A stretch of 64,000 bases of DNA from Dickeya undicola. GTDB taxonomy: Bacteria; Pseudomonadota; Gammaproteobacteria; Enterobacterales; Enterobacteriaceae. A model generated the notes under the pieces. That model was not told the origin of the DNA. It did no database searches and was given only the letters and a program-made list of their open reading frames with translations. The stretch is from the NCBI RefSeq assembly GCF_000784735.1, contig NZ_JSYG01000004.1, positions 372,001 to 436,000 of the forward strand, read 5' to 3'. This document shows, one piece after another, positions 1 to 9,852 of this stretch (position 1 is its first letter; each line of letters begins with the position of its first letter). Made by a program: the position numbers and the translations under genes.

Positions 1-3000
1 ACGCATCCAGCCGCACCCGTACCGGCAGCGTATTGCTGAACAGCCCGACCTGCTGGTTGATGCCGTCAATCTGACCGAACCGGCCAGACACCGGCGAGCC
101 GAATACCACATCATCCGCGCCGCTACTGGCGCTAAGCAGCATCCCCCAGATACCCTGCATTACGCTGTTGAGCGTCAGACCATGCTGTTTGCACAGAGAC
201 AGCAGCCCCTGTTCCAGTGGCGGCTCCGGCAGCAATTCCAGCTCGCGGACGTCGCCGTGATGCGGACCGTCGCCAAACAGCAGCGTCGGGCGCGCCCCGG
301 CCAGTACAGCGCGCCAGCGTTGACGTGAGGCTTCCGCGTCACGGGCCGCCAACTGGCGGATAATGTCGGCATACGGCACCGTGAGTGGCGTCAGCGCGTG
401 ACTGCCCTGATACAGCGCGGTGAACAAGTCGTGCAGACACACCGGGGTCGACCAGCCATCCACCACCAGATGGTGTGCGTTGAGGAACAGCGTGTGACGT
501 TCCCCGTCCGCGTGACTGACCAGCAAGGCGTGCAGCATTGACGAAGGCTGGTGGAACAAATCGCGCGCCAGTTCAGCGTGCTCCAGCGCCAGCAATGCCT
601 CGGTTTCCTCGTCTGCCGACAGCGCGGGCAACGTATGGAGATCCAGCGGCCAGTAGCAATAATCATCACGCAGTATCGGCAGCACCTGTAACGGTGCCGA
701 CGCCTGTTCGGTGTCAAACCGCGCCGCCAACTGCGGGTGATGACGGACCACCGCCTCCAGTGCCTGACTCAATTGCGCCACCGACAGCGGGCCACGCAGT
801 GACAGCCGGGTCAGCGAGTTGTAACTACCGGCGATTTGTGTCAATTGGGCGTGGAATAACAGCCCTTGCTGCAACGGCAGTACCGGCAACACCGCCGTCA
901 GTGGCCCGTAGTGTTGACGCAGGCGCGTCAGCACGTCGTCATTTACACTGGCCTGCGCCACTTCAGCGGCAACCAGCGTATCAGACAACGGCGGATAATC
1001 TGCCAGTTCCCGCCACTGCGTGATCGTCTGCACCACACCTTGATGCAGTGCCTCTATATCTTCCGGCGCAAAAATCGACTCTGCCCATCCCCAGTGGATA
1101 GCCAGTTGTGGCTGCGATTCACCTTCATCGACGAAGATATTGACGTCCAGCGGATGACTGAGCGGCATTTCTGGTGCTTGAGCCACGGCAAAGGCATCGC
1201 GGAAATAGCGGTCGCTACGGCACGCGGACCACAGACCGTCGGCGGCATCAAACCGCCCCAGATAGTTGAACAGGATCTCCGGCGCGTTATCTTCCAGCGC
1301 CGCCAGTTCTCCGGCGCTTTGCGCGTCCAGATAACGCAGCACACCGTAACCGACACCGCGATCCGCCACCGCCCGCAGCACCCCCTTCACAGACCGTAGC
1401 ATGGCCCAGGGCGTGTCGACCTGTTCCGTCGGCGCGTCAATACACACCGGGTATTCGGCGGTCAGCCAACCCACCGTGCGCCCAAGATCTAATCCCTCTG
1501 GCGTATCGATACGACCGTGGGATTCCAGCGCCAGCCGCAGCGGCTGCACACCAAAGTGACGGTGGCAAGACAGCACCAACGCCCCCAGCAGGATCTCGTC
1601 CACCCGTGCCTGATAGCACGTCGGCAAGGTGCTCAGCACCGCATGGGTTAGCCCGGCGTCCAACACCCGGCGCGCCTGCTGTCGGGTACATTCCTGATCC
1701 TGTGTCGGGTCAAGACGACGACGCCCTAACCGCGGCAGCGGGGATGCCAGCATCGACTGCCAGAATGGTAATTCCGCACGTCGCGCCGCGACCTGCCCTT
1801 TCAGGCTGATGGACCAGTCGACCAACGAACAGGCTTCCGCAGGCAACGCAGCCACTTGACCGGCCATCGCCGCCTCCGCCACCTGACGTAATTCCGGCAA
1901 CAGCACGCGCCACGATACGCCGTCCACCACCAGATGGTGGATAACCAGCACCAGCCCGCAAGCACGGTTATCGCGTTGCAGCAGCACCGCCTGCATCATC
2001 TGACCCGCCGCCGGGTCGAGACGCGCCACGGCCGACTCAAACGCACGTTCGGCCGCCGCGTCAACCGGCTCCTGCGCCGTCAGCGCGTCGCAGTGTACCG
2101 GTATCGTCACCGCTGAAGACGCTTCAATTACCAGTTGCCCGTCACGGGTGATGGCGCTCAACGCCGGATGCGCCTGCGCCAGCGCGTTCAATGCCTGCGT
2201 CAGGTGTGCGGGTTGCAGCGTGTCAGGCACCGACAGGAATACGCCGTGGGCAAATCGTTGAGTCATTCCCGCCTGCCGGGCGAAGCTGTGGATGATCGGC
2301 AAACCGTCCACCACGCCATGCCGTACCGTGCGAGTCGGTAGAGCCGTTTCGGACAGTGGCTGTAATGCCAGCGCCATCCGCGCCGGGGTACGCTCGGCAA
2401 AAATCGCTTTCGGCCGTAGCTGCCAACCGGCGCGGCGCAACAGTGTGCCCAACCCCATCGCGGAAATGCTGTCGCCGCCCAGCGCGAAGAAATCCGCCTC
2501 GGCGCTCACGACGTCCAGCTTCAGCAGGCTGGCGATGGACTGGCAAATCAGTCGTTCCTGTTCGGTAGCCGGTTCGCGCCCGGCCACCGCAGCGGCCTGC
2601 TGCGGCTTCGGCAACGCCTGGCGGTCAATCTTGCCGTTGACGGTCAACGGCAACTCCGCCATCACCATCAGCACCGCCGGGATCATGTAATCCGGCAGTT
2701 GCTCCGCCAACTGCGCCAGCAGGCGAGCGGCGATATCCGGTTGTGCGCGAACGGCGTCGTCCGGCACCGAGCAATAGCCAATCAGCCGGTGCGTCGCGCC
2801 AAGCGGTTCAGCGATCACCACCGCGGTACTGACCTCGGCCAGCGACACCAGCCCGTTTTCCACCTCGCCCAGTTCCACGCGGAAACCACGCACCTTGATC
2901 TGGTGGTCAACACGGCCGATGAACGATAACTGGCCGTCATGACGCCAGCGCATCAGGTCGCCACTGCGGTACATCACCGCGCCCGGTATAAACGGACAGG

Positions 3001-5593
3001 CAACAAAACGCGTGGCGGTGAGATCCGGGCGGCGCAGATAGCCGCGCGCCAACCCCGGCCCGGCGATATACAGTTCACCGGGCACACCTACCGGCACCGG
3101 GCGCAGCTGGTTGTCCAGCAGCCACACACGGGTGTTGGCGACCGGCTGACCGATAACCGGTTGATCCGCCACCGTGACCCGCGCCCCCAGGGTATCGATG
3201 GTGTATTCCGACGGCCCATAGTAATTATGGATTTCCATCTGTGGATGCTGACGCATCCGTTGCCACAGCCGCGGCGTGGCCGCTTCACCGCCGATCATGA
3301 TGAATGCAGGCTGGTGGTTATCCGCCTCCAGCAGGCCGCTGTCGATCATCTGGGTGAAGAACGACGGCGTGATGTCCATCAGGTCAATCGGCGTCTGATT
3401 AAGATGCTGTACCAGCGCCCAGGCGTCTTTACGCAGTTCTTCGTCGAAAATGTGCAGTTCGCTGCCCATCATCATGCAAAACAGCGGCTCCCACGAGGAG
3501 TCGAAGGAGAATGACGCGGTGTGCCCGGCGCGCAGGCGGCGGCCGTGCTGCTGTGAGAAACGCGCAATCGCCGGGCCGAACAGGAAGCTCGAATGGGACA
3601 TCATCAGGTTGAGTAAACCGGCGTGGGTACTCATTACCCCTTTCGGCTTTCCGGTCGAGCCGGAGGTATAGATCATGTAGGCCAGATGTTCGCCGCACAG
3701 CGGCTCGCGCCGTTCCGCATCCGTCACCGGATGTGCGGGCAAGCGGGCGCACTCGGCCCGCAAGGCGGCGTCGTCGAGACACAGCACCTGCGGCAGGTCT
3801 GGCATCTGCGCGCGCACGGCGCTGTGGGTCAGCAGCAACGCCGGACGCGCGTCGTCACACATCAGCGCCAGACGTTCACGCGGGTAATCCAGATCCAGCG
3901 GCATGTAGGTGGCACCGCTGGTTAACACCCCGAAAATCGCCACCACCGACGACACCGAACGCGGCACGCCGATCGCCACCACATCCCCCGCGCCGATGCC
4001 TTGCGCCCTTAGCTGACGCGCCAGTTGCATCACCCGTGCCGACAGCTCGCGGTAGCTGAGGTGTTCGCGGCCACAAGCCACGGCCAACGCATCAGGCTGC
4101 TGCTGTACCTGTTGTTGCAGACAATCCAGCACCGAACGCAACGTCGCCGGTATGGTCAGTGCCGGGCCGCTGCCCCATCCGTCGATATGTCGCCATTCGC
4201 TGTCGCTAAGCAGGGATAGCGCAGCAATCGCGCTATCTGGCTGCTGCCACAGTTGTTCCAACAGATGCTGCAACCGCTGCACATGCCCCTGTAACGACGG
4301 GCGATCATAACGAGCCGGATTGGCGACCAGCTCCAGTTGCAGTTCGTCGTCCTGCACACCGAGGGTAAACTCCAGGTCGTCTACCGGTCCCATCGCCAGT
4401 ACGTGCGTCGTGACCGGCGTGTCTCCCAGCGTCAACCCGGCGTTGTAGACCTTGAAGTTGATCACCGGCCCGTACAACCCATCGCTACCGCCAACCAGAC
4501 CGCGATCCCGCCGCAATTGTTCCGCTTCATAGCGTTGATGACGCCGCACCGCTTTGACTTCCGCCTGCAACGCCGCCACAACCTCGATGAGGGTCATATC
4601 AGGACGCAGCGTGAGCTGTAGCGGCAACACATTGACCACCGGCCCACAGGCGCACAGCGCCGCCGACCCCATTCGCCGCATGAACGGGAAACCGACCGAC
4701 AGGTGCGGCTCCCCACTCATCCGATAGAGGTAAATCATCAGCGCCGCCATCGCGATCTCAGCCGGTTGCGCCCGACCACCACACTGTTGCTCTGCCAGCG
4801 CGACAAAGGGCGCAGCAGGAAGAGTTAGCTGTTGATGTAACGTCCGGGTTCCCGCTGGAGCTGGGGCGCACACGTCCGCCGCCAGCGACACCGGCGTCGG
4901 CAATGCGCGGGTGTGCTCGTGCCAAAATGCTGCCGCCTGCTGGCAGGCAGGCGAACGCTCCCACGCCTGATATTCTGTCACCACCTCGGCAAATGACGTA
5001 AATGGCGAGTCCGTCAGTGTTTCACCCTCACCAAGCGCGTTGTAAATCGCGACGATCCGCCGGGTCAAGGCGTCAAAACTAAAGCCATCCAACATCAAAT
5101 GATGAAAACGCTGATACCAGAACCAGCGCTCCGGCTGTGCCGATACCCGCATGATCACCTGACGATAAAACGGCTGATCGCCATCGGCCGACAGCGGTGC
5201 CGCCAGGTCTGTATGCATCAGCGCCCAGGCGGCCTGTTCACCCTGCGCCGGGTTGCTGAAATCCAGCAATTCCGGTTCACGGATGCCTGCGGCTTGCGAT
5301 GTGTCCGGCAGCCACTGCACCGGCTGATCATGCTCATTCAGGCCAAAGCGAGCCTGTACCGTATCGGCCTCGGCCAACCCCTGACGAATCGCCGCCGACA
5401 GGCGAGACGGGTCCACCGGGCCGTTCAACTCCAGCGCGTGTGCGATGCTAAAGGCATTCGATTGGGTAGCGATATGATCGGCCATCCAGATGCCAGGCTG
5501 GGCCGCTACCAGCGGCAATTCCCGAGAATTTGTCTGATGCACAGGCAGTAAACCGGGCTGTGATGGGGTGGATGGATGGGATAGTTCTGACAC
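1..5593 (-). CDS. cbsF: Chrysobactin nonribosomal peptide synthetase CbsF, partial (C-A-PCP-E-C...)
   Basis: Cytoplasmic NRPS that condenses 2,3-dihydroxybenzoate with amino acids. The frame stays open to the left edge (about 1864 codons seen), so the gene is cut by the window. The GTG start at 5593 has AAGGAA upstream and opens an EntF-like N-terminus (LPLVAAQPGIWMAD). Domains by eye: C1 with HHLMLDG (residue ~163), adenylation with SGSTGKPKG (~643) and NYYGPSE, PCP with GGDSIS (~1041), an epimerisation domain with HHLVVDGVSWR (~1218) and NYLGR (~1441), then a second C domain with HHLVVDG (~1704). Module 1 with an E domain fits D-Lys in chrysobactin (DHB-D-Lys-L-Ser, known chemistry). The A-domain pocket begins FDSSWE; an acidic residue at the third code position suits a basic substrate (inference). 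The Ser module and thioesterase should lie beyond position 1. It follows cbsH and the MbtH-like gene on the same strand. Confidence 0.93.
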   Translation of the reverse strand, partial: MSELSHPSTPSQPGLLPVHQTNSRELPLVAAQPGIWMADHIATQSNAFSIAHALELNGPVDPSRLSAAIRQGLAEADTVQARFGLNEHDQPVQWLPDTSQAAGIREPELLDFSNPAQGEQAAWALMHTDLAAPLSADGDQPFYRQVIMRVSAQPERWFWYQRFHHLMLDGFSFDALTRRIVAIYNALGEGETLTDSPFTSFAEVVTEYQAWERSPACQQAAAFWHEHTRALPTPVSLAADVCAPAPAGTRTLHQQLTLPAAPFVALAEQQCGGRAQPAEIAMAALMIYLYRMSGEPHLSVGFPFMRRMGSAALCACGPVVNVLPLQLTLRPDMTLIEVVAALQAEVKAVRRHQRYEAEQLRRDRGLVGGSDGLYGPVINFKVYNAGLTLGDTPVTTHVLAMGPVDDLEFTLGVQDDELQLELVANPARYDRPSLQGHVQRLQHLLEQLWQQPDSAIAALSLLSDSEWRHIDGWGSGPALTIPATLRSVLDCLQQQVQQQPDALAVACGREHLSYRELSARVMQLARQLRAQGIGAGDVVAIGVPRSVSSVVAIFGVLTSGATYMPLDLDYPRERLALMCDDARPALLLTHSAVRAQMPDLPQVLCLDDAALRAECARLPAHPVTDAERREPLCGEHLAYMIYTSGSTGKPKGVMSTHAGLLNLMMSHSSFLFGPAIARFSQQHGRRLRAGHTASFSFDSSWEPLFCMMMGSELHIFDEELRKDAWALVQHLNQTPIDLMDITPSFFTQMIDSGLLEADNHQPAFIMIGGEAATPRLWQRMRQHPQMEIHNYYGPSEYTIDTLGARVTVADQPVIGQPVANTRVWLLDNQLRPVPVGVPGELYIAGPGLARGYLRRPDLTATRFVACPFIPGAVMYRSGDLMRWRHDGQLSFIGRVDHQIKVRGFRVELGEVENGLVSLAEVSTAVVIAEPLGATHRLIGYCSVPDDAVRAQPDIAARLLAQLAEQLPDYMIPAVLMVMAELPLTVNGKIDRQALPKPQQAAAVAGREPATEQERLICQSIASLLKLDVVSAEADFFALGGDSISAMGLGTLLRRAGWQLRPKAIFAERTPARMALALQPLSETALPTRTVRHGVVDGLPIIHSFARQAGMTQRFAHGVFLSVPDTLQPAHLTQALNALAQAHPALSAITRDGQLVIEASSAVTIPVHCDALTAQEPVDAAAERAFESAVARLDPAAGQMMQAVLLQRDNRACGLVLVIHHLVVDGVSWRVLLPELRQVAEAAMAGQVAALPAEACSLVDWSISLKGQVAARRAELPFWQSMLASPLPRLGRRRLDPTQDQECTRQQARRVLDAGLTHAVLSTLPTCYQARVDEILLGALVLSCHRHFGVQPLRLALESHGRIDTPEGLDLGRTVGWLTAEYPVCIDAPTEQVDTPWAMLRSVKGVLRAVADRGVGYGVLRYLDAQSAGELAALEDNAPEILFNYLGRFDAADGLWSACRSDRYFRDAFAVAQAPEMPLSHPLDVNIFVDEGESQPQLAIHWGWAESIFAPEDIEALHQGVVQTITQWRELADYPPLSDTLVAAEVAQASVNDDVLTRLRQHYGPLTAVLPVLPLQQGLLFHAQLTQIAGSYNSLTRLSLRGPLSVAQLSQALEAVVRHHPQLAARFDTEQASAPLQVLPILRDDYCYWPLDLHTLPALSADEETEALLALEHAELARDLFHQPSSMLHALLVSHADGERHTLFLNAHHLVVDGWSTPVCLHDLFTALYQGSHALTPLTVPYADIIRQLAARDAEASRQRWRAVLAGARPTLLFGDGPHHGDVRELELLPEPPLEQGLLSLCKQHGLTLNSVMQGIWGMLLSASSGADDVVFGSPVSGRFGQIDGINQQVGLFSNTLPVRVRLDA

Positions 5594-5644
5594 GTTGTTT
5601 TCCTTACTCCGTCAACGGAAACATTCCTGACTGGTGAACGCGGG

Positions 5645-5863
5645 TTAAGCTTCAGTGGTCCGCAGACTGGCCGGGCGCATGTCTTGCCAGTGGGTTTCGG
5701 TATAGGCGATGCACGCCTCGCGGGATTCCGGCCCGTATACGGTGTTCCACCCTGGCGGCACCGCAGCGAACGCTGGCCACAGGCTGTATTGCTGCTGTTC
5801 ATTAACCAGCACAAAAAACGCCAGACGATCATCGTCAAACGGATTAAGTTGTTCCTGACTCAT
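5645..5863 (-). CDS. MbtH-like NRPS accessory protein
   Basis: A 72-residue MbtH-family protein. These small proteins bind adenylation domains and are needed for their folding or activity. Diagnostic residues are present: NPFDDD near residue 7, [13 protein letters not shown], a VPPGW motif and DMRPASL near the C-terminus. It lies 51 bp upstream of cbsF on the same strand and directly after cbsH, so it probably serves the CbsF adenylation domains. It is the counterpart of E. coli YbdZ, which sits between fes and entF in the same order. The start codon is ATG. Confidence is high because the family signature is compact and complete. Confidence 0.93.
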   Translation of the reverse strand: MSQEQLNPFDDDRLAFFVLVNEQQQYSLWPAFAAVPPGWNTVYGPESREACIAYTETHWQDMRPASLRTTEA

Positions 5864-5914
5864 TGTTGTTACCTCGTGTTATTGCGCTGCCGCCGTCCGT
5901 CAGACGTCGGCAGC

Positions 5915-5952
5915 CTATAGACTTACCCCTGGGCTATAGACTTACCCCTGGG
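5915..5952. repeat. 19-bp perfect tandem duplication at cbsH stop
   Basis: ctatagacttacccctggg occurs twice in tandem (5915-5933 and 5934-5952). The second copy contains the last codons and the stop of cbsH. The first copy carries the same tail sequence again in the spacer. Confidence 0.95.
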
Positions 5953-7252
5953 ACGCCACCGTTAAGCCCGCGTCGTTCAGCAGCCAACGGAAGCCGTCAA
6001 TCAACCCGCCGCGCCAGCACAACGTGTCATGCCCACCGGCATACACGCGCTGGTGAACCTGATGCCCCGCCGCCGTCAGCGCGTCATACATCTGCTGATT
6101 GACGAAGGCGATATCCGCCTCACGCCGTCCGGCTTCCTGAAAAATCACCAGCGGGGAGGCCGTCCGTCCACCCTGCCTGACCTGCGTGACCAGCACGCCG
6201 GGTTCCAGCGTGTCGCGCAGGTCAAAATCGGTGATGAATTGCAGATTCGGCCACCAGAAAGAACCGGACTGGGTGAGCACCCGACCAAAGCGTTGTGGCC
6301 AGTGCAGCCCGGCGTACAGCGCCGCCAGTCCGCCGTAACTCTGGCCGGAGACGACGGTGTGGTTCGGGTCGTCACTGAATGACGTCAGGTGCGCCACCTG
6401 CGGCAACAATTCCCCCTGTACCGCCTGCCAGAACGCCGCATCGCACGGCAGTTCCCGACAGCGGGTTTCCCCGTCAATGGCATCAATAAACAACCAGACC
6501 GCAGGCGGCAGATTGCCCTGTGCGGTTTCCGCATCCAGCGCGGCAAATAGTGGTGTCTCCTGCGCCCATTTCTGCCCGTCCAGCACCATGCACAATGGCC
6601 GCTGTGCCGGTGTTTCACTCACGCCGGTGGTGTACAGCCAGATACGGCGCTGGTTGTCGAGCCGTTCGCTCCGCCAGTCAAATACCGTCAGCCGGGCTGC
6701 ATCCGGTGGTAACGCCGAGCCGTTGTCCACCGCGCGCCAGGCCTGCTGCGAGGGGGCCTGCGGCATATGCGCAGCGGATAACTGTTCACCCCACGGCTGG
6801 GCCACATTGAGCGGATCGGCGATCGCGCAGGGAAACAGCGAACACCACCATTCTCGCTGCTGTTCGTCCCGCTGTTGCTCATCGTCACTAAACACCGGCG
6901 GCAGTTGCGCCGCCACGACAGGAATCAGGGCATAGCTACCACGCCAGTCATGTTCAATGCTCATCGACCAGTGCCAGACATCGGTGCCGGGCAGCCGTTC
7001 CAGACTCTGCGGGCTGGTGCTGTGGTGATCAGTCACGCCGTTGATATCGGCATACACCCGCCGGATGGCGGAATAGCGCTCGTCACCGTCCGGATCGCGC
7101 CAGAGAAACGTCACCCACACCCGCCCGGCATCCTGCGCTTCCACCAATGGCGTTCCTAATTCGGCAACCTGCTGCCACCACACCTCTTCCCCTGCCAGAG
7201 GCGATGACAACAGTGCTGCGGCGAAACCTGACGTCTGTGCTGCCGACATCAA
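5942..7252 (-). CDS. cbsH: Ferric-chrysobactin esterase/peptidase (Fes family)
   Basis: A 436-residue alpha/beta hydrolase related to enterochelin esterase Fes. It has an N-terminal Fes-type domain (residues ~1-190) and a C-terminal esterase-D-like domain. The nucleophile motif GQSYGG is clear, and the C-terminal YAGGHD supplies the likely catalytic His. Fes-type enzymes act in the cytoplasm on the imported ferric siderophore to help release iron. The name follows the Dickeya homologue described as CbsH. It is first in a minus-strand set with the MbtH-like gene and cbsF and diverges from fct, so the two transcripts share one regulatory region. Its stop codon lies inside a 19-bp tandem duplication. 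Confidence 0.92.
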   Translation of the reverse strand: MMSAAQTSGFAAALLSSPLAGEEVWWQQVAELGTPLVEAQDAGRVWVTFLWRDPDGDERYSAIRRVYADINGVTDHHSTSPQSLERLPGTDVWHWSMSIEHDWRGSYALIPVVAAQLPPVFSDDEQQRDEQQREWWCSLFPCAIADPLNVAQPWGEQLSAAHMPQAPSQQAWRAVDNGSALPPDAARLTVFDWRSERLDNQRRIWLYTTGVSETPAQRPLCMVLDGQKWAQETPLFAALDAETAQGNLPPAVWLFIDAIDGETRCRELPCDAAFWQAVQGELLPQVAHLTSFSDDPNHTVVSGQSYGGLAALYAGLHWPQRFGRVLTQSGSFWWPNLQFITDFDLRDTLEPGVLVTQVRQGGRTASPLVIFQEAGRREADIAFVNQQMYDALTAAGHQVHQRVYAGGHDTLCWRGGLIDGFRWLLNDAGLTVASQG

Positions 7253-7561
7253 AACCTCCCAGGGACTGCCCTTTACGTTTTTCTTACATTTAATTAACCA
7301 AGCTAATGTGTTGCTTGAGTGATTTACAAATCTAGAGACAAGAGAAATAATATTGAGAACTATTTACATTTGCAATAAGATGCAACTCCCGATTTTTAGC
7401 GGGACAAACAAACTCATACACCGGTCACAAAACACATCATGTAAATTCAATTAATTGAATTTTAAATAAATTTATTTATTGAATGGGATGAATGGCAGGG
7501 TCGGTGAAGAAGAAGCCAGAAACATACAAAAAATAAGGTCTTTCACAGGAGGGGAACACTG
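7253..7561. promoter_or_regulatory. Divergent fct / cbsH control region
   Basis: This 309-bp AT-rich stretch separates the divergent starts of cbsH and fct and must hold both promoters. It contains a Fur-box-like site (7346-7364) and two AT-rich palindromes: aaattcaattaattgaattt (7443-7462) and taaataaatttattta (7463-7478). A strong ribosome-binding site (aggagggg) precedes the fct ATG. Iron-repressed control is expected from the genes and the Fur-like site but is not shown by sequence alone. Confidence 0.7.
7346..7364 (+). promoter_or_regulatory. Candidate Fur box
   Basis: aataatattgagaactatt matches the 19-bp GATAATGATAATCATTATC consensus at 11 positions by my count. It lies between divergent siderophore genes, where a Fur site is expected. 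Its position relative to the two transcription starts is unknown. Confidence 0.5.
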
Positions 7562-9769
7562 ATGCAGTGCACCAGGAATAAACAATTAAAAAAATTAAAG
7601 TCTTGGCAGAAAAATAAAAAGACGATGCCAGCCGTACTGGCTTCCACGCTACTGATGGCAGCACACGCGCAGGCAGCAGAAACCACCAGCACCGATACCA
7701 TGATTGTGTCGGCCAACGCCGGTGAAAGTGTCACTGCACCGCTGAAAGGTATCGTGGCGAAAGAAAGCGCCTCCGGCACTAAAACCAGCACGCCACTGAT
7801 TAAAACCCCGCAGTCAGTCACTGTAGTGACCCGCGACCAGATGGATGCACAGGCGGTTTCCTCTGTTTCTGACGCACTGAACTACTCCAGTGGCGTGGTC
7901 ACCAATTATCGTGGTTCTTCCAACCGCAACGATGAAGTGATCGCCCGCGGGTTCCGTTACGCGCCAAAATTCCTCGACGGCCTGAGCTACGGCCTGAGCG
8001 GCCAGGGCGCGGCGCTGGGAAAAATCGACCCCTGGTTGCTGGAGCGAGTGGAACTGGTGCACGGCCCGGCATCGGTACTGTATGGACAGGTGAATCCCGG
8101 CGGGCTTATCAGCATGACCAGTAAACGCCCGACCGCTGAAACCATCCGCAAGGTTCAGTTCAGCGCCGGTAACCAGCATTTGGGCGAAGCCGCGTTTGAC
8201 TTCGGTGGCGCGCTCAACGACGACAAGACCCTGCTGTATCGCCTCAATGGTATCGCCAGCACCCGCGATGAATTCGTCAAGGATTACAAAGAGAAACGCG
8301 TTGCCATCGCACCGGCGATCACCTGGCTGCCGAACAGCGACACCAGTTTTACACTGCTGACCAGCTACCAGAACGACCCGAAAGCCGGTTACCGCAATTT
8401 CCTGCCGAAAATCGGTACGGTGACCGAAGCCAGCGCGGGCTATATTCCCGAAGACCTGAACGTCAGCGACCCGAACTACAGCCGTTCAAAACGCGAACAG
8501 GTCGGCATCGGTTATATTTTCGATCACTCCTTTAGCGACAACGTGACCTTCCAGCAAAACCTTCGCTATTCCCAGTTGCGGGAACGCTACAAGTATCTGG
8601 TTTACACCTGGAGTAACCCGGAAATCTCCGACACGTCGCTGTCGCGCCGTCAGGTACGTGAAGAACTGAATGCCGATGAACTGGGGCTGGATAACCAGCT
8701 CAAGGTCAAACTGGCAACCGGCGAGGTAGAGCACACCCTGCTGGGCGGACTGGATTACAAATGGCAGGACCGCGATTACAACTACTGGCGCAACAGCGGC
8801 AACCAGTACAACTTTGACTGGGCCAACCCCAGTTATGGCGGTTCCTATCTGGTGGATGATAGCCAGTTATCACTGAACCAGTCTTACAAGAAAAAACTCG
8901 ATCAGGTCGGTGTATATCTGCAAGACCAGATGGAATGGAACCAGTGGAATCTGCTGCTGTCTGGCCGTCATGACTGGAGCGAAATACGCACACAGGATCG
9001 CACCACCCGCACCACGACCCAGCAAAACGACAACAAATTCACCGGCCGCGCTGGTCTGCTGTACGCCTTCGACAACGGTATTTCACCGTATGCCAGCTAC
9101 AGCACCTCGTTCGAACCCAACCTGGATTCCGGCGCGCCGGGCACACCAGCCTTTAAGCCCACCACTGGTGAGCAGAAGGAAGTGGGGGTGAAATTCCAGC
9201 CCAAGGGTAGCAATACCCTGCTGACCGTATCGCTGTTCGATATCACACAGAAAAACATCACTTCGTACAACAGTGTGACCCAATACAACGAGCAGATCGG
9301 CAAGGTGAAATCCAAAGGGGTGGAAACCGAAGTTCACTCGCAACTGACGCCGGAAATCAGCCTGATGGCGGCTTACACCTATACCGATGCGGTCACCAAA
9401 GAAAGCAACACCGCCAGCCAGGTCAACAAAACGCCGTCGTCTATTCCACGCCATTCCGCTTCCGCCTGGGGCAGCTACAGCTTCCAGAATGGTCCGCTGA
9501 GAGGCGTCACGCTGGGCACCGGCGTGCGTTATATCGGCTCAACCTACGGCGATAACGCAGAGAGTTTCAAAGTACCGTCTTACACCCTGTACGACGCGAT
9601 GGCACGTTACGAACTGGGTTCGCTCGCCTCGCAACTGAAAGGCACAACGGTACAACTGAACGTCAACAACCTGACCGACAAACGCTATGTGGCCTCATGC
9701 GGTGGTGATACCGCCTGCTTCTACGGCAGCGGACGCACCGTCGTCGCTACGGTTAGCTACAGCTGGTAA
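7562..9769 (+). CDS. fct: TonB-dependent ferric-chrysobactin receptor
   Basis: A 735-residue outer-membrane receptor. The N-terminus is basic, followed by a hydrophobic stretch ending AHAQAAE, the likely signal cleavage region. Next come a TonB-box-like stretch (DTMIVSA), a plug domain ([16 protein letters not shown], residues ~80-210) and a beta-barrel ending in aromatic VSYSW, typical of Omp85-assembled barrels. Length and plug motifs fit the FhuA/FcuA-type siderophore receptors. The start is fixed by an excellent Shine-Dalgarno (aggagggg) upstream of the ATG. It leads the cbsCEBAP operon and diverges from cbsH, which assigns it to chrysobactin uptake and agrees with Fct known in Dickeya. 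Confidence 0.94.
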   Translation: MQCTRNKQLKKLKSWQKNKKTMPAVLASTLLMAAHAQAAETTSTDTMIVSANAGESVTAPLKGIVAKESASGTKTSTPLIKTPQSVTVVTRDQMDAQAVSSVSDALNYSSGVVTNYRGSSNRNDEVIARGFRYAPKFLDGLSYGLSGQGAALGKIDPWLLERVELVHGPASVLYGQVNPGGLISMTSKRPTAETIRKVQFSAGNQHLGEAAFDFGGALNDDKTLLYRLNGIASTRDEFVKDYKEKRVAIAPAITWLPNSDTSFTLLTSYQNDPKAGYRNFLPKIGTVTEASAGYIPEDLNVSDPNYSRSKREQVGIGYIFDHSFSDNVTFQQNLRYSQLRERYKYLVYTWSNPEISDTSLSRRQVREELNADELGLDNQLKVKLATGEVEHTLLGGLDYKWQDRDYNYWRNSGNQYNFDWANPSYGGSYLVDDSQLSLNQSYKKKLDQVGVYLQDQMEWNQWNLLLSGRHDWSEIRTQDRTTRTTTQQNDNKFTGRAGLLYAFDNGISPYASYSTSFEPNLDSGAPGTPAFKPTTGEQKEVGVKFQPKGSNTLLTVSLFDITQKNITSYNSVTQYNEQIGKVKSKGVETEVHSQLTPEISLMAAYTYTDAVTKESNTASQVNKTPSSIPRHSASAWGSYSFQNGPLRGVTLGTGVRYIGSTYGDNAESFKVPSYTLYDAMARYELGSLASQLKGTTVQLNVNNLTDKRYVASCGGDTACFYGSGRTVVATVSYSW

Positions 9770-9775
9770 TACGCG

Positions 9776-9799
9776 GCAGGGCGGGGTTTCCCGCCCTGC
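9776..9799 (+). other. Intercistronic hairpin between fct and cbsC
   Basis: A perfect 10-bp stem (gcagggcggg / cccgccctgc) with a 4-nt loop lies 6 bp after the fct stop. There is no T-run, so it is more likely a partial terminator or mRNA-stability element that sets the ratio of receptor to biosynthetic message. Confidence 0.6.
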
Positions 9800-9852
9800 G
9801 GTGACGCCTGCGCGCCACCATTTTGTTCACTCACGACATAAGGATAACCCCC

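Noticed and set aside
2939-3514. 191-codon plus-strand frame within cbsF
   Set aside because: Antisense to the adenylation domain, rich in His/Arg/Gln as expected for a shadow in GC-rich coding DNA.
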